DNA of 64,000 nucleotides from Serratia proteamaculans (GCF_013337185.1 NZ_SWDE01000006.1:245440-309439), one strand, 5' to 3'; shown: positions 8,410-19,058, counted from the first letter of the stretch. A program made the numbers and translations. The notes: generated by a model not told the origin, from the sequence alone.

Positions 8410-9843
8410 TCAGAGCAGGAAGAGGGTGGCCAGACCGAGGAAAATAAAGAAGCCGCCGGTGTCGGTTAGCGCGGTAATCAGAACGCTGGAACCGACTGCC
8501 GGATCGCGTCCCATTTTTAGCATGGTCATCGGGATCACCACTCCCATCAGCGCCGCCACCAGCAGGTTGAGGATCATCGCCAGCGTCATTACGCCGCCCA
8601 TCGCCCAGTCGCCATACAACAGCCAGGTGACTATCCCCATGATACCGCCCCAGACCACGCCGTTGATGATGGCGACGCCCAGTTCCCTGAACATCAGGCG
8701 CGAGATATTACCGACTTCAATTTGGTGCAGCGCCAGTGCGCGGACAATCATGGTGATGGTCTGGTTGCCGGTGTTGCCACCGATACCGGCGACGATCGGC
8801 ATCAATGCCGCCAACGCCACCAGTTGCGAAATAGTGTGTTCAAACAGGCCGATAACGCGTGACGCGATAAATGCGGTACACAGGTTGATCGCCAGCCAGG
8901 CCCAACGGGTTTTCACCGCTTTGCTGACCGGGGCAAACACGTCTTCTTCCGGGCTTAAGCCCCCCATGCGGCGCAGGTTGCTGTCGCTTTCCTCGTTGAC
9001 CACGTCAACGATTTCTTCAATGGTTAAACGCCCCATCAGCTTGCCTTTGGCATCGACCACCGGGGCGCTGATCAGGTCATAACGTTCGAACGCACTGGCC
9101 GCGGCCTCGGCTTTCTCTTCCGGCAAAAAACGGGTGGGATCGCTGTCCATCACCGCCTGTACCGGTGTTTCCGGATCGTTGAGCAGCACCGCGGTGAGCG
9201 GCAACTCGCCGAGCAGGGTATTTTTACGATCGGTGACAAAAAGTTTATCGGTGGCCGCCGGTATGGTTTTGCGCAGGCGCAGGAAGCGATGCACCGCACC
9301 GAGGGTGACGTCCGGGCGTACCGTGACCAGTTCAAAATCCATCATCCAGCCGACGGTGTCCTTGCCGTAGTGGATCATCTCGCGCACCTGGGCGCGCTGT
9401 TCCGGCTCCATCGAGGTCAGCAGGCGACCCATCAGGTTACGTGGCAGGTATTGCGCCAGATAGGCCTGTTCATCAACGTCCAGCGTTTTGATCGCTTTGA
9501 GCAGGTCTTTATCGCTCATTTCTTCGATCAGGCTGTCCCACACCGGTTCTGCGACTTCCACCAGTGCCTGGCCGCGTTTGGCATTACCCACCAGCCGCCA
9601 CAATGCCAGACGTTCGTCCTGCGGCAGCGCTTCGAGCAAGTCAGCCAAATCGGCGGCATGCATATCGTCCAGCATGCCGGTAATTTCAGCGGTTTGGTTG
9701 AGCAGCTCATTTTTGCCAAGGGCGTTTTCGTCCCCCGGTCGGCCGAGAATGCCGTCGACCAGATCTTTGTTATTTAACAGCAGAGAAAGAATGCGCTGGC
9801 GGTGCTCAGCGACTTTTTGAACATTATGCGTTGCAGCTGACAT
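8410..9843 (-). CDS. mgtE: MgtE-family magnesium transporter
   Basis: A 477-residue inner-membrane Mg2+ channel/transporter of the MgtE (SLC41-like) family. The start is ATG 9843 (MSAATHNVQK), five bases after AAGGAA. The order is an N-terminal helical MgtE_N domain (DMHAADLADLLEALPQDERLALW, ~45-135), two CBS domains (~145-270, including ELPLTAVLLNDPETPVQAVMD), then about five transmembrane helices from ~290 containing MPIVAGIGGNTGNQT and PMTMLKMGRDPAVGS. In the family the cytosolic domains gate the pore by binding Mg2+. E. coli has no mgtE; here it lies exactly where two separate E. coli neighbourhoods meet. No M-box-like leader was recognised upstream. Confidence 0.93.
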   Translation of the reverse strand: MSAATHNVQKVAEHRQRILSLLLNNKDLVDGILGRPGDENALGKNELLNQTAEITGMLDDMHAADLADLLEALPQDERLALWRLVGNAKRGQALVEVAEPVWDSLIEEMSDKDLLKAIKTLDVDEQAYLAQYLPRNLMGRLLTSMEPEQRAQVREMIHYGKDTVGWMMDFELVTVRPDVTLGAVHRFLRLRKTIPAATDKLFVTDRKNTLLGELPLTAVLLNDPETPVQAVMDSDPTRFLPEEKAEAAASAFERYDLISAPVVDAKGKLMGRLTIEEIVDVVNEESDSNLRRMGGLSPEEDVFAPVSKAVKTRWAWLAINLCTAFIASRVIGLFEHTISQLVALAALMPIVAGIGGNTGNQTITMIVRALALHQIEVGNISRLMFRELGVAIINGVVWGGIMGIVTWLLYGDWAMGGVMTLAMILNLLVAALMGVVIPMTMLKMGRDPAVGSSVLITALTDTGGFFIFLGLATLFLL

Positions 9844-10033
9844 GGTATTCCTTACTGGCACTCAGGGGTCCTTGCAGACAAGCTCTGAACAACAGAGAGC
9901 TTAGTGAATGCAGACGTCATTTTTATGAAATGGCAGCAGAAGCTGAGGAATAAGTAAGGGGCCTGGCATGCCGAAACGCCGGCAGGCTGCTTAACTATTC
10001 GCAAGCCCTGCAGAGCAGCTTGGATCTTTGAAA

Positions 10034-10213
10034 TCAGGGGGAGGTGTCCTGTTTTTCGCCACCGGCCTCGGTGGTGGTTTGATAAGGGGCGAGCTTTTTT
10101 TCCTGATGATGGGGTACCGCGACCACCGCCGCATACAGCAGACGGCCAACCAAAATGATAAAGCTGACAAACAACACTATTTTTGTCATCTGTCCGGTGG
10201 TTTTTTTACGCAT
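10034..10213 (-). CDS. yfgG: YfgG-like small membrane protein (DUF2633)
   Basis: A 59-residue protein, ATG 10213 to TGA 10034-10036. It starts MRKKTTGQMTKIVLFVSF, has one hydrophobic helix (~10-32, IVLFVSFIILVGRLLYAAVV) and a short polar tail ending GEKQDTSP. E. coli YfgG (63 aa, DUF2633) shares the basic start, the MT-x-IVL-x-SFI core and a following His-rich turn. It lies divergently upstream of yfgF, as expected for the yfgG-yfgF neighbourhood. The molecular function is not settled by sequence. Confidence 0.8.
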   Translation of the reverse strand: MRKKTTGQMTKIVLFVSFIILVGRLLYAAVVAVPHHQEKKLAPYQTTTEAGGEKQDTSP

Positions 10214-10366
10214 ATATCACCCGGCATGCCGGTTTCCTGTGTCATTCAACGACGGTGAAAGCCGATAAATTGTAAACGGAATTTTAGCTATCGATGACAA
10301 ATATTGTCCATTTATTTCCAGTTGGTACAGCCGGATATTTTACTTATGTTTAGTCCGGGTTTCGGT

Positions 10367-10396
10367 TTGTCTATAAGATCATGGGGTTAAGATAAT
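10367..10396 (+). promoter_or_regulatory. Candidate promoter upstream of yfgF
   Basis: The 365-base gap 10214-10578 between yfgG and yfgF is AT-rich with no ORF of note. TTGTCT at 10367-10372 and GATAAT at 10391-10396 are 18 bases apart, a fair sigma70-type pair directed at yfgF. Nothing else recognisable was seen in this gap. Confidence 0.35.
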
Positions 10397-10578
10397 ACTA
10401 AAAATAGACTTACACATTTTTACCCAACTTTTCCTTCTTGCTTGATCGCAGTCAAACCCTTGCTGACCCTGGCGCATAAAATTCCACCCCATTCTCCTGT
10501 CGCATATGTTACTTTCACTTTGCCTCATGAATGGATAGAGGTACGTAAAGGAACCTGCCTTATTACCTGAACGCGCGA

Positions 10579-12831
10579 ATGGAATTGCGCCCTGACGGAC
10601 TCGTTATTTTTATGGTTAAGCCAATATTCTGGAAGCATTTACGCGAGCGCTGGTGGGGTTATCCCCTCATCTGGGGCTTGTTGTTGATCCCGTTCGCCGG
10701 TTGGCTGTCACCGCGCATTATGCTGTCCGAGGCTAAAGTCTACCTGCTCTATCTGCCACTGGCTGCCTGCATTGCGTTGCTGATGGTTTACGACTGGCGG
10801 GCACTGCCGGGCATTACCCTGGCCATCATGTTTCGATACGCGAGCCGACTGGGGCTGGAGATCGGTATATTGGTCACCTCGCTGTACCTGCTTTGCCTGA
10901 TCCTGTGCTGGTTGGGGTATCGCAGCCAGACTCAGCGTCGCTGGTGTGCGGCTCCCGGCGTACCGGCCCTGGTCAAAGCGAGGTTGATCTGGCTGGTGGT
11001 GCTGCCGGCGTTGCTGTTTGTTTTCGGTCTGAAACTGCTGGTCGGTCTGGCACAAGTGCCTGACGAACTGGGGATGATGCCCGGCAATAGTGACTATTTG
11101 TTGGCTCTGGTTAATTTTCAGGCGTTGCTGCTAGGCTGTCTGTCCGCTATGCCGCTGTTCTACTTTATGTTGCGTCTGTTGAACAAGCCCAGGTTCGCAC
11201 TGACGCTGTGGCGACGTTTTGGCCGTGAAATGGCACCTACTGCCGATAAAAAAGAATTGTCCCTGTGGTTGCTGGTGCTGGTCAGCATGGTGGCCTTGCT
11301 GTCTTACTACGCCAAAAACGCCCCCCCTTTGCTGCTGGGAGGCTATGGCCTGATATTGTTGCTGCCGGTGATGCTGTACGGTGCGATGCGCTTTGGCTAT
11401 CAATTCAACTGTATTATCTGGTCTTCGACGCTGCTGGTGCTGTTTTTCCATTATCCCGGTTATGCGCAGCGCGACAATTTATTGCATAACCTGGCGGTCA
11501 TCTCTTCGATGATGGTGGTGTTTACCCTGTGCATTTACCTGATGTCGGCGCTCAATACCCGCCAGCGGTTAAGTCATGCCAGAGCGCAAAGCGCCGCGCT
11601 GCAAGATCCGGTGATTGGTTTGCCTAACCTGCGCGCCCTCAAGCGCGATCTGGCACAGTCACTCCCTTCAACGCTGTGTTTCCTGCGCGTTAGCGAGTTG
11701 GATTTGCTGAGCCGCAACTACGGTATGCAGTTGCGCATTCGTTTCAAACAGCAGTTGGCGGCGCTGTTGTATCAGGTACTGGCACCCGGCGAGGGCGTTT
11801 ATCATCTGCCGGGTTATGACTTATTGCTGCGGGTGGATGGCGAAGACAGCGAAGAAAAGGTTTTGCAGATCTACCGCGCGCTGGAGAAATTCCGTCTGAT
11901 ATGGAATGGTTTGCCACTCCATCCACCGCTGGGGTTAGGTTATTGCAGCGTGAATGCCGATTTCGAGCACCTCTATCTTCTGTTGGGCGAACTTAGCTCG
12001 TTGGCCGAAGTATCATTGACCAGCGGCAAACCGGAGAGTGTGCAAAACGGTGGCCAATGGGTGCAGGAGGAGATCAAACACAAAGTCGCGCTACTGCACG
12101 GCGTACAGCATTCGCTGGATAACGACGGGTTCATTCTGATGGCGCAGCCGATCGTGGGCCTGCGCGGTGACCGATATCATGAGATTCTGCTGCGCATGCG
12201 TGACGTGAGCGGAGAGATCATATCGCCTAATGATTTTCTGCCGGTGGCGCATGAATTCGGCCTGGCCTATCGCCTGGATCTGTGGGTGTTGCGCAATACG
12301 CTGAAATTTATGGATCAGTATCGTGTCGAACTGCCCAGTGCGCGCTTTGCGGTTAATCTGTCACCAACTTCGCTGTGCCGACCTATGCTGCGCCACGATG
12401 TTAACAGCCTGCTGGAGCAGTACCAGATTGAGCCATACCAACTGACGCTGGAGGTGACCGAATCGCATCTGTTGCAGGATACGGCCTACGCCGGGGCCAA
12501 CTTGCAGGCACTGCGTGAGATGGGGTGTCGCATTGCGCTGGATGACTTTGGCACCGGCTATGCCAGTTACGATCGGCTGAAGATGCTGCCGGTCGACATG
12601 TTGAAAATCGACGGCAGTTTCGTGCGCGACATGCTGACCAATCCGGTGGATTTCCAGGTGATTACGTCTATCTGCAAGGTTGCGCGCATGAAGCGGCTGA
12701 CGATAGTGGCGGAATATGTGGAAAGCATGGAGCAGTTGGTCGCGCTGAAAGGGGTTGGCGTGGATTATATGCAGGGCTATTTCATCGGCGAGCCACAGCC
12801 CTTGCTGGCGCTGTTACCAACACCGCGTTGA
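10579..12831 (+). CDS. yfgF: YfgF-like cyclic-di-GMP phosphodiesterase
   Basis: About 750 residues (E. coli YfgF is 747). Residues ~1-340 form a multi-helix MASE1-type membrane sensor. Residues ~345-490 are a degenerate GGDEF domain: the signature position reads HLPGYDLLL, so cyclase activity is unlikely. Residues ~510-745 are an EAL phosphodiesterase domain. The signature is EIL (E535, YHEILLRM), as I recall for the E. coli enzyme, and the metal-binding DDFGTGYASY (D655, D656) is intact, together with VTESHLLQ and KIDGSF. It should hydrolyse c-di-GMP to pGpG. The first ATG is 10579; ATG 10612 (MVKPIFWKHLRERWWG) fits E. coli better. It converges with ppx. Confidence 0.92.
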   Translation: MELRPDGLVIFMVKPIFWKHLRERWWGYPLIWGLLLIPFAGWLSPRIMLSEAKVYLLYLPLAACIALLMVYDWRALPGITLAIMFRYASRLGLEIGILVTSLYLLCLILCWLGYRSQTQRRWCAAPGVPALVKARLIWLVVLPALLFVFGLKLLVGLAQVPDELGMMPGNSDYLLALVNFQALLLGCLSAMPLFYFMLRLLNKPRFALTLWRRFGREMAPTADKKELSLWLLVLVSMVALLSYYAKNAPPLLLGGYGLILLLPVMLYGAMRFGYQFNCIIWSSTLLVLFFHYPGYAQRDNLLHNLAVISSMMVVFTLCIYLMSALNTRQRLSHARAQSAALQDPVIGLPNLRALKRDLAQSLPSTLCFLRVSELDLLSRNYGMQLRIRFKQQLAALLYQVLAPGEGVYHLPGYDLLLRVDGEDSEEKVLQIYRALEKFRLIWNGLPLHPPLGLGYCSVNADFEHLYLLLGELSSLAEVSLTSGKPESVQNGGQWVQEEIKHKVALLHGVQHSLDNDGFILMAQPIVGLRGDRYHEILLRMRDVSGEIISPNDFLPVAHEFGLAYRLDLWVLRNTLKFMDQYRVELPSARFAVNLSPTSLCRPMLRHDVNSLLEQYQIEPYQLTLEVTESHLLQDTAYAGANLQALREMGCRIALDDFGTGYASYDRLKMLPVDMLKIDGSFVRDMLTNPVDFQVITSICKVARMKRLTIVAEYVESMEQLVALKGVGVDYMQGYFIGEPQPLLALLPTPR

Positions 12832-12864
12832 GTGTTGCCCCCCGACAGGCAGGGGGCGACAGAC

Positions 12865-14415
12865 TCAGGCAGAGCGTTGCTCGTTTTGGGTATCTTCTTC
12901 TTCGCAAATCAGCTTCCAGCCGACGACGTCATTCCAGTAGGCCTGTTCACGTTCGAGATCCAGTTGCACCAGGTTGTTTAACGCCAGATAACCGGCCGGG
13001 AAACGCAGCGTCCAGTGATTATCGTCGGTACTCAGGCGCAGCGTCTCGGGGGTGGTGGTCGACTGACGCTGGTTGTTGAGCAGGGTGCTCAAACGCAGCA
13101 GTTGGATCAACGGCAGGTAATGCTTTTTCTTGAACAGGTTCAGCCGCGGCAGTTCTTCCAGCTTGATCCCCTTGCGGTGGAAACGCACCAGCGCCGCCAG
13201 CAGCAACTGCTGCTCCTGATTAAAGCCAGGCAGGTTGGTGTTTTGCAGAATATAGGCCGAGTGGCGATGCATGCCGCTGTGGTTGATGCTCAACCCCACC
13301 TCATGCAGCATGGCGGCCCATTTCAATAGCGCTTCCAACTGCGGATTTGCCAGCTTGGTGTTTTGCGCCATCCACTGGGCGTACAGCAGCTCGGTGGTTT
13401 CCAGCACTCGCTTGGCCTGCTCACGATCGATATTGTAGTGATCGGCCAGGCTTTTGGCGGTACGGCTGCGGATGTCCTGATGGCGGAAACGGCCCTCCAT
13501 CTCGTACAGCACGCCTTCGCGCAGTGCACCGTCGGAAAGACGCAGATCGCGGATTGCCAGCGCGTCGAACACGCCGCACAAGATGGCCAGACCCGGTACA
13601 AACACCGACTGACGGTCTTCCGATAGCCCCGGCAGGCTCAGCGAACTGAAGCTTTTAAACTGTAATACCTGTTCCGCCAGCATTTCCAGGCGTTCCAGGG
13701 TGATCAGGCCATCTTTTTCACCCATCTCCACCAGCACTTCGTGCGCGGCCTTGATAGTGCCGGAGGCACCCAATGCGTATTGCCAACCCTGAATACGGTA
13801 CTGCCAGGCCAGGGTTTCCAGTTTCTGTGCCGCTGCCAGGCGCGCACGCTTGAAATTGTTTTTGCTGATTTCACCGCCTGGGAAAAACTGCTGAGCAAAG
13901 CTGACGCAGCCCATGCGGCGGCTTTCCGCCAGCAGTGGCTCAAAGTCTTCACCGATCACCAGCTCAGTGGAACCCCCACCGATATCGATCACCAGCTTGC
14001 GGCCTTTTTCCGGCTGGGTGTGTTCCACGCCCATGAAGATCAGACGTGCTTCTTCCTGCCCGGCGATGATTTCAATCGGGTAGGGGATCACTTTAGCGGC
14101 ACGTTTGAGGAACACTTCCGCGTTAACGGCCTGACGCAGGGTGTGGGTACCGACGATGGTGACGTTATCCGCCGGGAAACCCTGCAGCCGTTCGGCAAAC
14201 AGCGCCAGGCAGGCCAGTCCACGTTCTATTGCCTCTTCACTGAGCACATTGTTGCTGTCCAATCCATCGGCGAGGTGGACCCGTTGCTTTAAACGGCCCA
14301 ATACCTGTAAAGCGCCGTTGACGACGCGGGCAATCACCATATGGAAGCTGTTCGACCCGAGGTCGATGGCAGCAATTTCCTGCGGTTTGTTTGTTGCAGT
14401 GCTTTTTAGCGGCAT
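12865..14415 (-). CDS. ppx: Exopolyphosphatase
   Basis: A 516-residue Ppx/GppA-type enzyme that removes terminal phosphate processively from polyphosphate (E. coli Ppx is 513). The actin-like nucleotide/phosphate loops are visible: [15 protein letters not shown] near residue 15 and [15 protein letters not shown] near 140. GASGTIKA is a further motif, and the C-terminal HD-like region has [20 protein letters not shown]. It follows ppk by 10 bases on the same strand, so ppk-ppx is surely one transcript, pairing polyphosphate synthesis with degradation. Only 33 bases separate its stop from the convergent yfgF stop. Confidence 0.97.
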   Translation of the reverse strand: MPLKSTATNKPQEIAAIDLGSNSFHMVIARVVNGALQVLGRLKQRVHLADGLDSNNVLSEEAIERGLACLALFAERLQGFPADNVTIVGTHTLRQAVNAEVFLKRAAKVIPYPIEIIAGQEEARLIFMGVEHTQPEKGRKLVIDIGGGSTELVIGEDFEPLLAESRRMGCVSFAQQFFPGGEISKNNFKRARLAAAQKLETLAWQYRIQGWQYALGASGTIKAAHEVLVEMGEKDGLITLERLEMLAEQVLQFKSFSSLSLPGLSEDRQSVFVPGLAILCGVFDALAIRDLRLSDGALREGVLYEMEGRFRHQDIRSRTAKSLADHYNIDREQAKRVLETTELLYAQWMAQNTKLANPQLEALLKWAAMLHEVGLSINHSGMHRHSAYILQNTNLPGFNQEQQLLLAALVRFHRKGIKLEELPRLNLFKKKHYLPLIQLLRLSTLLNNQRQSTTTPETLRLSTDDNHWTLRFPAGYLALNNLVQLDLEREQAYWNDVVGWKLICEEEDTQNEQRSA

Positions 14416-14425
14416 AGTTGCTGGC

Positions 14426-16489
14426 CTACTGTCCTGGTTGTTCCAGAGCTTTTAAATACTCGTAAATGGCAACCTGAGAACGGACTTTACGGCGATTGCC
14501 GCGTGGTACGTACTGGTTACTCAGTTCTTTATCGAGGTAACGCGCCTTGACCGTGTCGCTGAACAGGATTTCCAGAATATCCAGAACCCGTTGTTTCAGC
14601 GTTGGATCCAGCAGCGAGACCGCGACTTCGATGCGGTAATCTATGTTACGGGTCATCCAGTCGGCAGAGGACAGATAAACCAGTTTGTCACCTTTGTTTT
14701 CGAAAACGTAAACCCGGTCGTGTTCCAGATAGCGGTCGACGATGCTGATTACTTGAATATTGTCACTGATCCCCGGCAGGTTGGGAATCAAAGAACACAT
14801 CCCTCGCACCAACAGGCGGATTTTTACACCGGCGCCGGATGCGGTATATAACCGATCTACCAGCCCTTTATCCACCAGATTGTTGATTTTCAGCATAATG
14901 CCGGCGGGAAGCCCGGCCTCGGCATTGGCAATTTCCCGGTCGATCAACTCATACAGCTTCAGGCGCGAGTTCTGCGGCGACACCATCAGGTTGTCGAAGG
15001 TGACCGGCCGGTACGGGTTTTCGATAAAGTTAAACACCCGACGCACTTCGTTGGTGATGCGTGAGTCGGCGGTCAGCAACGAATAGTCGGTATAAATACG
15101 CGCGGTTTTCTCGTTAAAGTTGCCGGTACCGATATGAGCATAGCGCACAATCTCGTCGCCTTCACGGCGTGAGATCAGGAACAGTTTGGCGTGGATTTTC
15201 AGGCCCGGAGCAGAGAAGATGACGTGCACGCCGGCTTCCGTCAGGCGCTTGGCCCAGTGGATGTTGGCCTCTTCATCAAAACGTGCCTGCAGCTCTACCA
15301 CCACCGTGACTTTCTTGCCGTTGTGGGCGGCGTGGATCATCGATTCGATAATCCGCGAGTCCTTCGCTACGCGGTAAATATTGATTTTTATCGCCAGCAC
15401 GCTGGGATCAAATGACGCCTGACGCACCAGTTCCAGCACGTGCTCAAAGGTGTGGTACGGGTAGTAAAGCAGCACGTCCTGTTCGCGGATGGCGTCAAAA
15501 CCGTTGCGGAACTTTTCGAACCAGGTATGGCGCAGGCGCGGCAGTGGTTTGTTGACCAGATTGGCCTTGCCGACGTTCGGGAAGCCGATAAAGTCTTTAA
15601 AGTTATGATAGCGGCCACCGGCGATCACCGAATCGTAGTTGGAGATACCCAGCTTGCCGCGCAGCAGCTCCACCATTTCATTTGGCATGTCACGCTGATA
15701 AACAAAACGTACCGGCTCGGCGGTCAGGCGCTGTTTCAGGCTGGAGGACATCAGTTCCAGCAGGCTCGATTCCATCTCGGTAACCAGATCGTATTCCGCG
15801 TCGCGGGTCATTTTCATCGAATAGGCATTGAGCGCGTCGTAGTCGAAGAAGCCCTTGAAAATATCGTCCAGGCAGTAGCGCAGAATGTTGTCCAGCAGGA
15901 TCATCGGTTTGCGACGGCGCGGGGCTTCCGGCGGCAGGTTGACGAAGCGCGGCACCTTGTCGGACGGGATCTCCAGCAGCGCGTACTCGATATGAACGCC
16001 ACGGATAATCTCTACCGCCAGATAGGTGTAATCGTCTTTCAGGAACTGCACCAGGTTGGTTTCGTGGTTGATCAGGATGGGCGTGATGTGCTGACGCAGA
16101 TGCTGCTTGAAGTATTGTCGCAGCCAGATTTGCTGGTTCTCCGACACCTGACGTTCGTTGATCAGGAAGATCTGATTACGCGCCATTTCCAGCAGCAAAT
16201 CGTTATACAGGCTGTCGAATTCCTGATCGGTTTTTAATACCTTGGCCTGGATCTTTTTCAGCAGATGGCGTGAAGCGCCGCCAGAGCCTTGCTCTTCGCT
16301 GATCAGAATGCGTCGTTTGAGATCGGCAAAGCGGACCTTATAGAACTCGTCAAGGTTATTGGAGTAAATGCCCAGAAAACGCATGCGCTCAATCAGGGGA
16401 TTGCTCTTATCTGCGGCTTCCTGCAATACGCGTTCATTAAAGGATAACCAGCTTAGTTCTTTTTCGATGTAGAGCTTTTCCTGACCCAT
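14426..16489 (-). CDS. ppk: Polyphosphate kinase 1
   Basis: A 687-residue enzyme that reversibly polymerises the gamma-phosphate of ATP into polyphosphate (E. coli Ppk 688). The start is ATG 16489 ([17 protein letters not shown]) with GGAG six bases before. An N-terminal N/H domain includes [18 protein letters not shown], and two phospholipase-D-like C-terminal domains follow. The catalytic His lies in [12 protein letters not shown] and a second conserved His in [15 protein letters not shown]. It is membrane-associated in known cases. It is divergent from the pst-like operon, whose control region carries Pho-box repeats; no clear separate Pho box was found directed at ppk. Identity is near certain. 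Confidence 0.98.
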   Translation of the reverse strand: MGQEKLYIEKELSWLSFNERVLQEAADKSNPLIERMRFLGIYSNNLDEFYKVRFADLKRRILISEEQGSGGASRHLLKKIQAKVLKTDQEFDSLYNDLLLEMARNQIFLINERQVSENQQIWLRQYFKQHLRQHITPILINHETNLVQFLKDDYTYLAVEIIRGVHIEYALLEIPSDKVPRFVNLPPEAPRRRKPMILLDNILRYCLDDIFKGFFDYDALNAYSMKMTRDAEYDLVTEMESSLLELMSSSLKQRLTAEPVRFVYQRDMPNEMVELLRGKLGISNYDSVIAGGRYHNFKDFIGFPNVGKANLVNKPLPRLRHTWFEKFRNGFDAIREQDVLLYYPYHTFEHVLELVRQASFDPSVLAIKINIYRVAKDSRIIESMIHAAHNGKKVTVVVELQARFDEEANIHWAKRLTEAGVHVIFSAPGLKIHAKLFLISRREGDEIVRYAHIGTGNFNEKTARIYTDYSLLTADSRITNEVRRVFNFIENPYRPVTFDNLMVSPQNSRLKLYELIDREIANAEAGLPAGIMLKINNLVDKGLVDRLYTASGAGVKIRLLVRGMCSLIPNLPGISDNIQVISIVDRYLEHDRVYVFENKGDKLVYLSSADWMTRNIDYRIEVAVSLLDPTLKQRVLDILEILFSDTVKARYLDKELSNQYVPRGNRRKVRSQVAIYEYLKALEQPGQ

Positions 16490-16798
16490 TGCCACTCCAG
16501 TTCAATTTTAGAAAAGGATCCGGGACGCAGCCCGGATGCCGCTTCAGTGTCCTTCATCATTATTGCGAGAGATTGACAGGAAAGTCCAACATATCCATTA
16601 CCCTGGCGCGAGGCATTTTGAGGCGTAAAAATATTTTCTGCGGCGTTGGCATCCTGTGCCATTACCAACTGGCATAAAATGGCGCCTTTCCTGCTTTATG
16701 CTTATAGATGTGATCGGGTTTATCATCATTTTTCAGCAATATATGTGATTAATAATGCTTATGTGTAGCCTAAAGTTCGCCGCACTCGGCGGGTAACT

Positions 16799-16845
16799 TT
16801 GTCATGCAAACGTCATAAAACTGACATAAGATGCCCGGTTATTCT
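16799..16845 (+). promoter_or_regulatory. Triple Pho box and -10 for the pst-like operon
   Basis: The 394-base gap 16490-16883 separates ppk and the pst-like operon. Three heptamers at exact 11-base spacing are seen: TTGTCAT (16799-16805), ACGTCAT (16810-16816) and CTGACAT (16821-16827), separated by GCAA and AAAA. PhoB boxes are CTGTCAT-type heptamers repeated every 11 bases with AT-rich 4-base spacers, replacing the -35. TATTCT at 16840-16845, 12 bases on, is a suitable -10. Control by PhoB under phosphate starvation is inferred. The rest of the gap shows nothing else convincing. Confidence 0.75.
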
Positions 16846-16883
16846 ATGGCGCAAGCCTGCTTACATCAGCGACAGCGAGAGAC

Positions 16884-19058
16884 ATGGCACAGACTACGGT
16901 AAACCAACATCCCCGGGATCGGCTGCGTGCGCGCATCGACCGTAGCGTGCAGGCGGCCGTGACCGTCAGCGGGCTGCTGGTGCTGATGACGTTAATGCTG
17001 ATCTTCGTTTACCTGCTGTTTGCGGTGCTGCCGCTGTTTAAACCGGCGGCGATGGGGCAGGCCAAGCCGTTACCGATTAGCGCCACCGCGCCTGCGCTGG
17101 CGCTGGGCATGGATGTGCAGCAGCGTATCGGCTATCGCATTGATACGCAGGGTGTAGGGCAGTTTTACTCGCTGACGCCGCAGGACTCCGCCGGGGCCGG
17201 CTCACCGCTGACGCAGCAGCCATTGCTGACCAAACCGACGTTGCTGACCCAGGCGGCCGGGGAACGTGACCTGTTTGCCCTGGCGCAGGCCGATGGTCGC
17301 TTTATCGTTGCCAGTGCGGATTTCGCCGCCGCGAGCACCTCTGCACCCCAGTGGCTGTTCCCACTGGGGCAGCAACCATTGGCGCTGGATAAACAGGGGC
17401 GCCCCCTGGCATTGTTGGCACTGTCTGAAGCGCGGCACGGTCAGTATTTGCTGGCCGGGGTTACCGAAGACCGGCGTTTGGTGTTTGGCCGTTTTGGTAG
17501 CGACCAGGCACCGCAGCTGAGTGAAAGCCCGCTGGAGAGCGCGGTGCAGCAGCTGGTGCTGACGCCGGATGGCCGTCAGTTGTATCTGCTGTCGGGTAAC
17601 CGACTGGCGCGTTACCAAATTAACGACACCCAGTTACAGCTTAAAGAAACGCGTATCCTCGGCGATCGCACTCCCTATCAACTGACGGCCTTGCCCGGTG
17701 GCAGTGCGTTATTGATTGAAGCGGCTGACGATAGCCTGCGTGAATGGTTTGATGTTGAAAAAGATCGGCGCTGGCAACTGACGCCGGTGCAGCATTTCGA
17801 GCATCAGTCCGAACCACGGGATTTGCTGGTGGCCGAACCTTATCGTCGGGTGTTCGCTACCCTGAGACCCGACGGGGGCTTCTCGCTGTTTTCCAGCATT
17901 CAGCCGCAGCCATTGTTGAATGGCAGGTTAAGCACCGGCGTACAACAAATGGCGTTTGCTCCGCGTGGTGACGGCCTGCTGCTGGAAACGGCGCAGGGCT
18001 GGCAGCATTATCCAATCGATAACCCTTATCCCGACGTCACCTGGCGCTCGCTGTGGCACAAGGTGTGGTATGAGAATTACCCCGAACCGGCCTATGTATG
18101 GCAATCGACCTCCGGTGAGGACAGCTATCAGGCCAAATTCAGCCTGATGCCGGTCATTTTTGGCACCTTTAAAGCGGCGGCTTACGCCATGCTGTTTGCC
18201 ATTCCGTTGGCATTGGCCGGGGCTATTTATACCGCCTATTTCATGTCGGCCGGACTGCGGCGGGTGATCAAGCCGGCGATCGAGGTGATGGGCGCCCTGC
18301 CAACGGTAGTGATTGGGCTGGTGGCCGGTATCTGGCTGGCGCCGGTGATTGAACATTATCTGTTGGCGGTGTTATCGCTGCCGCTGTTGTTGGCGGCGGT
18401 GGTGCTGGCCTGCGGCGCTCTGGTGAACAAGCTGGCACCGCGCCGCTTGCCGCCGGGCATGGATCTGCTGATCCTGCTGCCGCTGATGATAATGACTGTC
18501 TGGCTGGCGTTCAGCGTGGGGCCATGGCTGGAGCTAAAACTGTTTGGCGAGCCGCTGCATTTTTGGCTGGGCGATGATTACGACCAGCGCAATGCACTGG
18601 TGGTGGGTGTGGCAATGGGTTTCGCACTGGTACCGATCATCTTCTCACTGGCGGAAGATGCCTTGTTCAGCGTGCCGGCTACCCTGAGCCAGGGATCGCT
18701 GGCGCTGGGCGCGACCCAGTGGCAAACCGTGATACGGGTGGTGTTGCCTTCGGCCAGCGCCGGTATTTTTTCGGCGCTGATGATCGGCTTTGGCCGAGCG
18801 GTGGGTGAAACCATGATTGTACTGATGGCGACCGGCAACACGCCGGTGATCGACGGTAGCCTGTTCCAGGGCTTGCGCGCCCTGGCGGCCAATATCGCCA
18901 TCGAAATGCCGGAGGCGGTGGCCAACAGCAGCCACTACCGGGTGCTGTTCCTGACCGCACTGGTGCTGTTTATTTTCACCTTTGTCTTCAACACGCTGGC
19001 GGAGGCTGTCCGTCTGCGTCTGCGTAAACGCTATACCCTGAATCAGGAGGCGCCATGA
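16884..19058 (+). CDS. PstC-like phosphate ABC transporter permease with large insert
   Basis: A 724-residue permease, more than twice the length of classical PstC (319 aa in E. coli). One N-terminal membrane helix (~27-55) is followed by a ~360-residue extracytoplasmic region with beta-propeller-like strands (LTPDGRQLYLLSGNRLARYQ, FATLRPDGGFSLFSS). A C-terminal MetI-like domain follows from ~415, with the EAA-type loop around SLALGATQWQTVIRVVLPSASAGIF. The C-terminal TM region matches PstC permeases of the type found beside ppk in some gammaproteobacteria. It overlaps the next gene by four bases (ATGA). The operon has pstC-, pstA- and pstB-like genes but no periplasmic PstS and no phoU. Phosphate as substrate is inferred from family and Pho boxes. 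Confidence 0.88.
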   Translation: MAQTTVNQHPRDRLRARIDRSVQAAVTVSGLLVLMTLMLIFVYLLFAVLPLFKPAAMGQAKPLPISATAPALALGMDVQQRIGYRIDTQGVGQFYSLTPQDSAGAGSPLTQQPLLTKPTLLTQAAGERDLFALAQADGRFIVASADFAAASTSAPQWLFPLGQQPLALDKQGRPLALLALSEARHGQYLLAGVTEDRRLVFGRFGSDQAPQLSESPLESAVQQLVLTPDGRQLYLLSGNRLARYQINDTQLQLKETRILGDRTPYQLTALPGGSALLIEAADDSLREWFDVEKDRRWQLTPVQHFEHQSEPRDLLVAEPYRRVFATLRPDGGFSLFSSIQPQPLLNGRLSTGVQQMAFAPRGDGLLLETAQGWQHYPIDNPYPDVTWRSLWHKVWYENYPEPAYVWQSTSGEDSYQAKFSLMPVIFGTFKAAAYAMLFAIPLALAGAIYTAYFMSAGLRRVIKPAIEVMGALPTVVIGLVAGIWLAPVIEHYLLAVLSLPLLLAAVVLACGALVNKLAPRRLPPGMDLLILLPLMIMTVWLAFSVGPWLELKLFGEPLHFWLGDDYDQRNALVVGVAMGFALVPIIFSLAEDALFSVPATLSQGSLALGATQWQTVIRVVLPSASAGIFSALMIGFGRAVGETMIVLMATGNTPVIDGSLFQGLRALAANIAIEMPEAVANSSHYRVLFLTALVLFIFTFVFNTLAEAVRLRLRKRYTLNQEAP

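Noticed and set aside
9961..9990. Imperfect hairpin between yfgG and mgtE as a riboswitch or M-box
   Set aside because: Pairing is poor and nothing resembling the conserved M-box core was seen.
12172..12200. EIL in place of EAL in yfgF, suspected as inactivation
   Set aside because: As I recall, E. coli YfgF has the same variant and is active; the metal-binding DDFGTGYAS is intact.
15440..16237. 265-codon open frame antisense to ppk
   Set aside because: Shadow of ppk codon usage; no motifs and no plausible start site.
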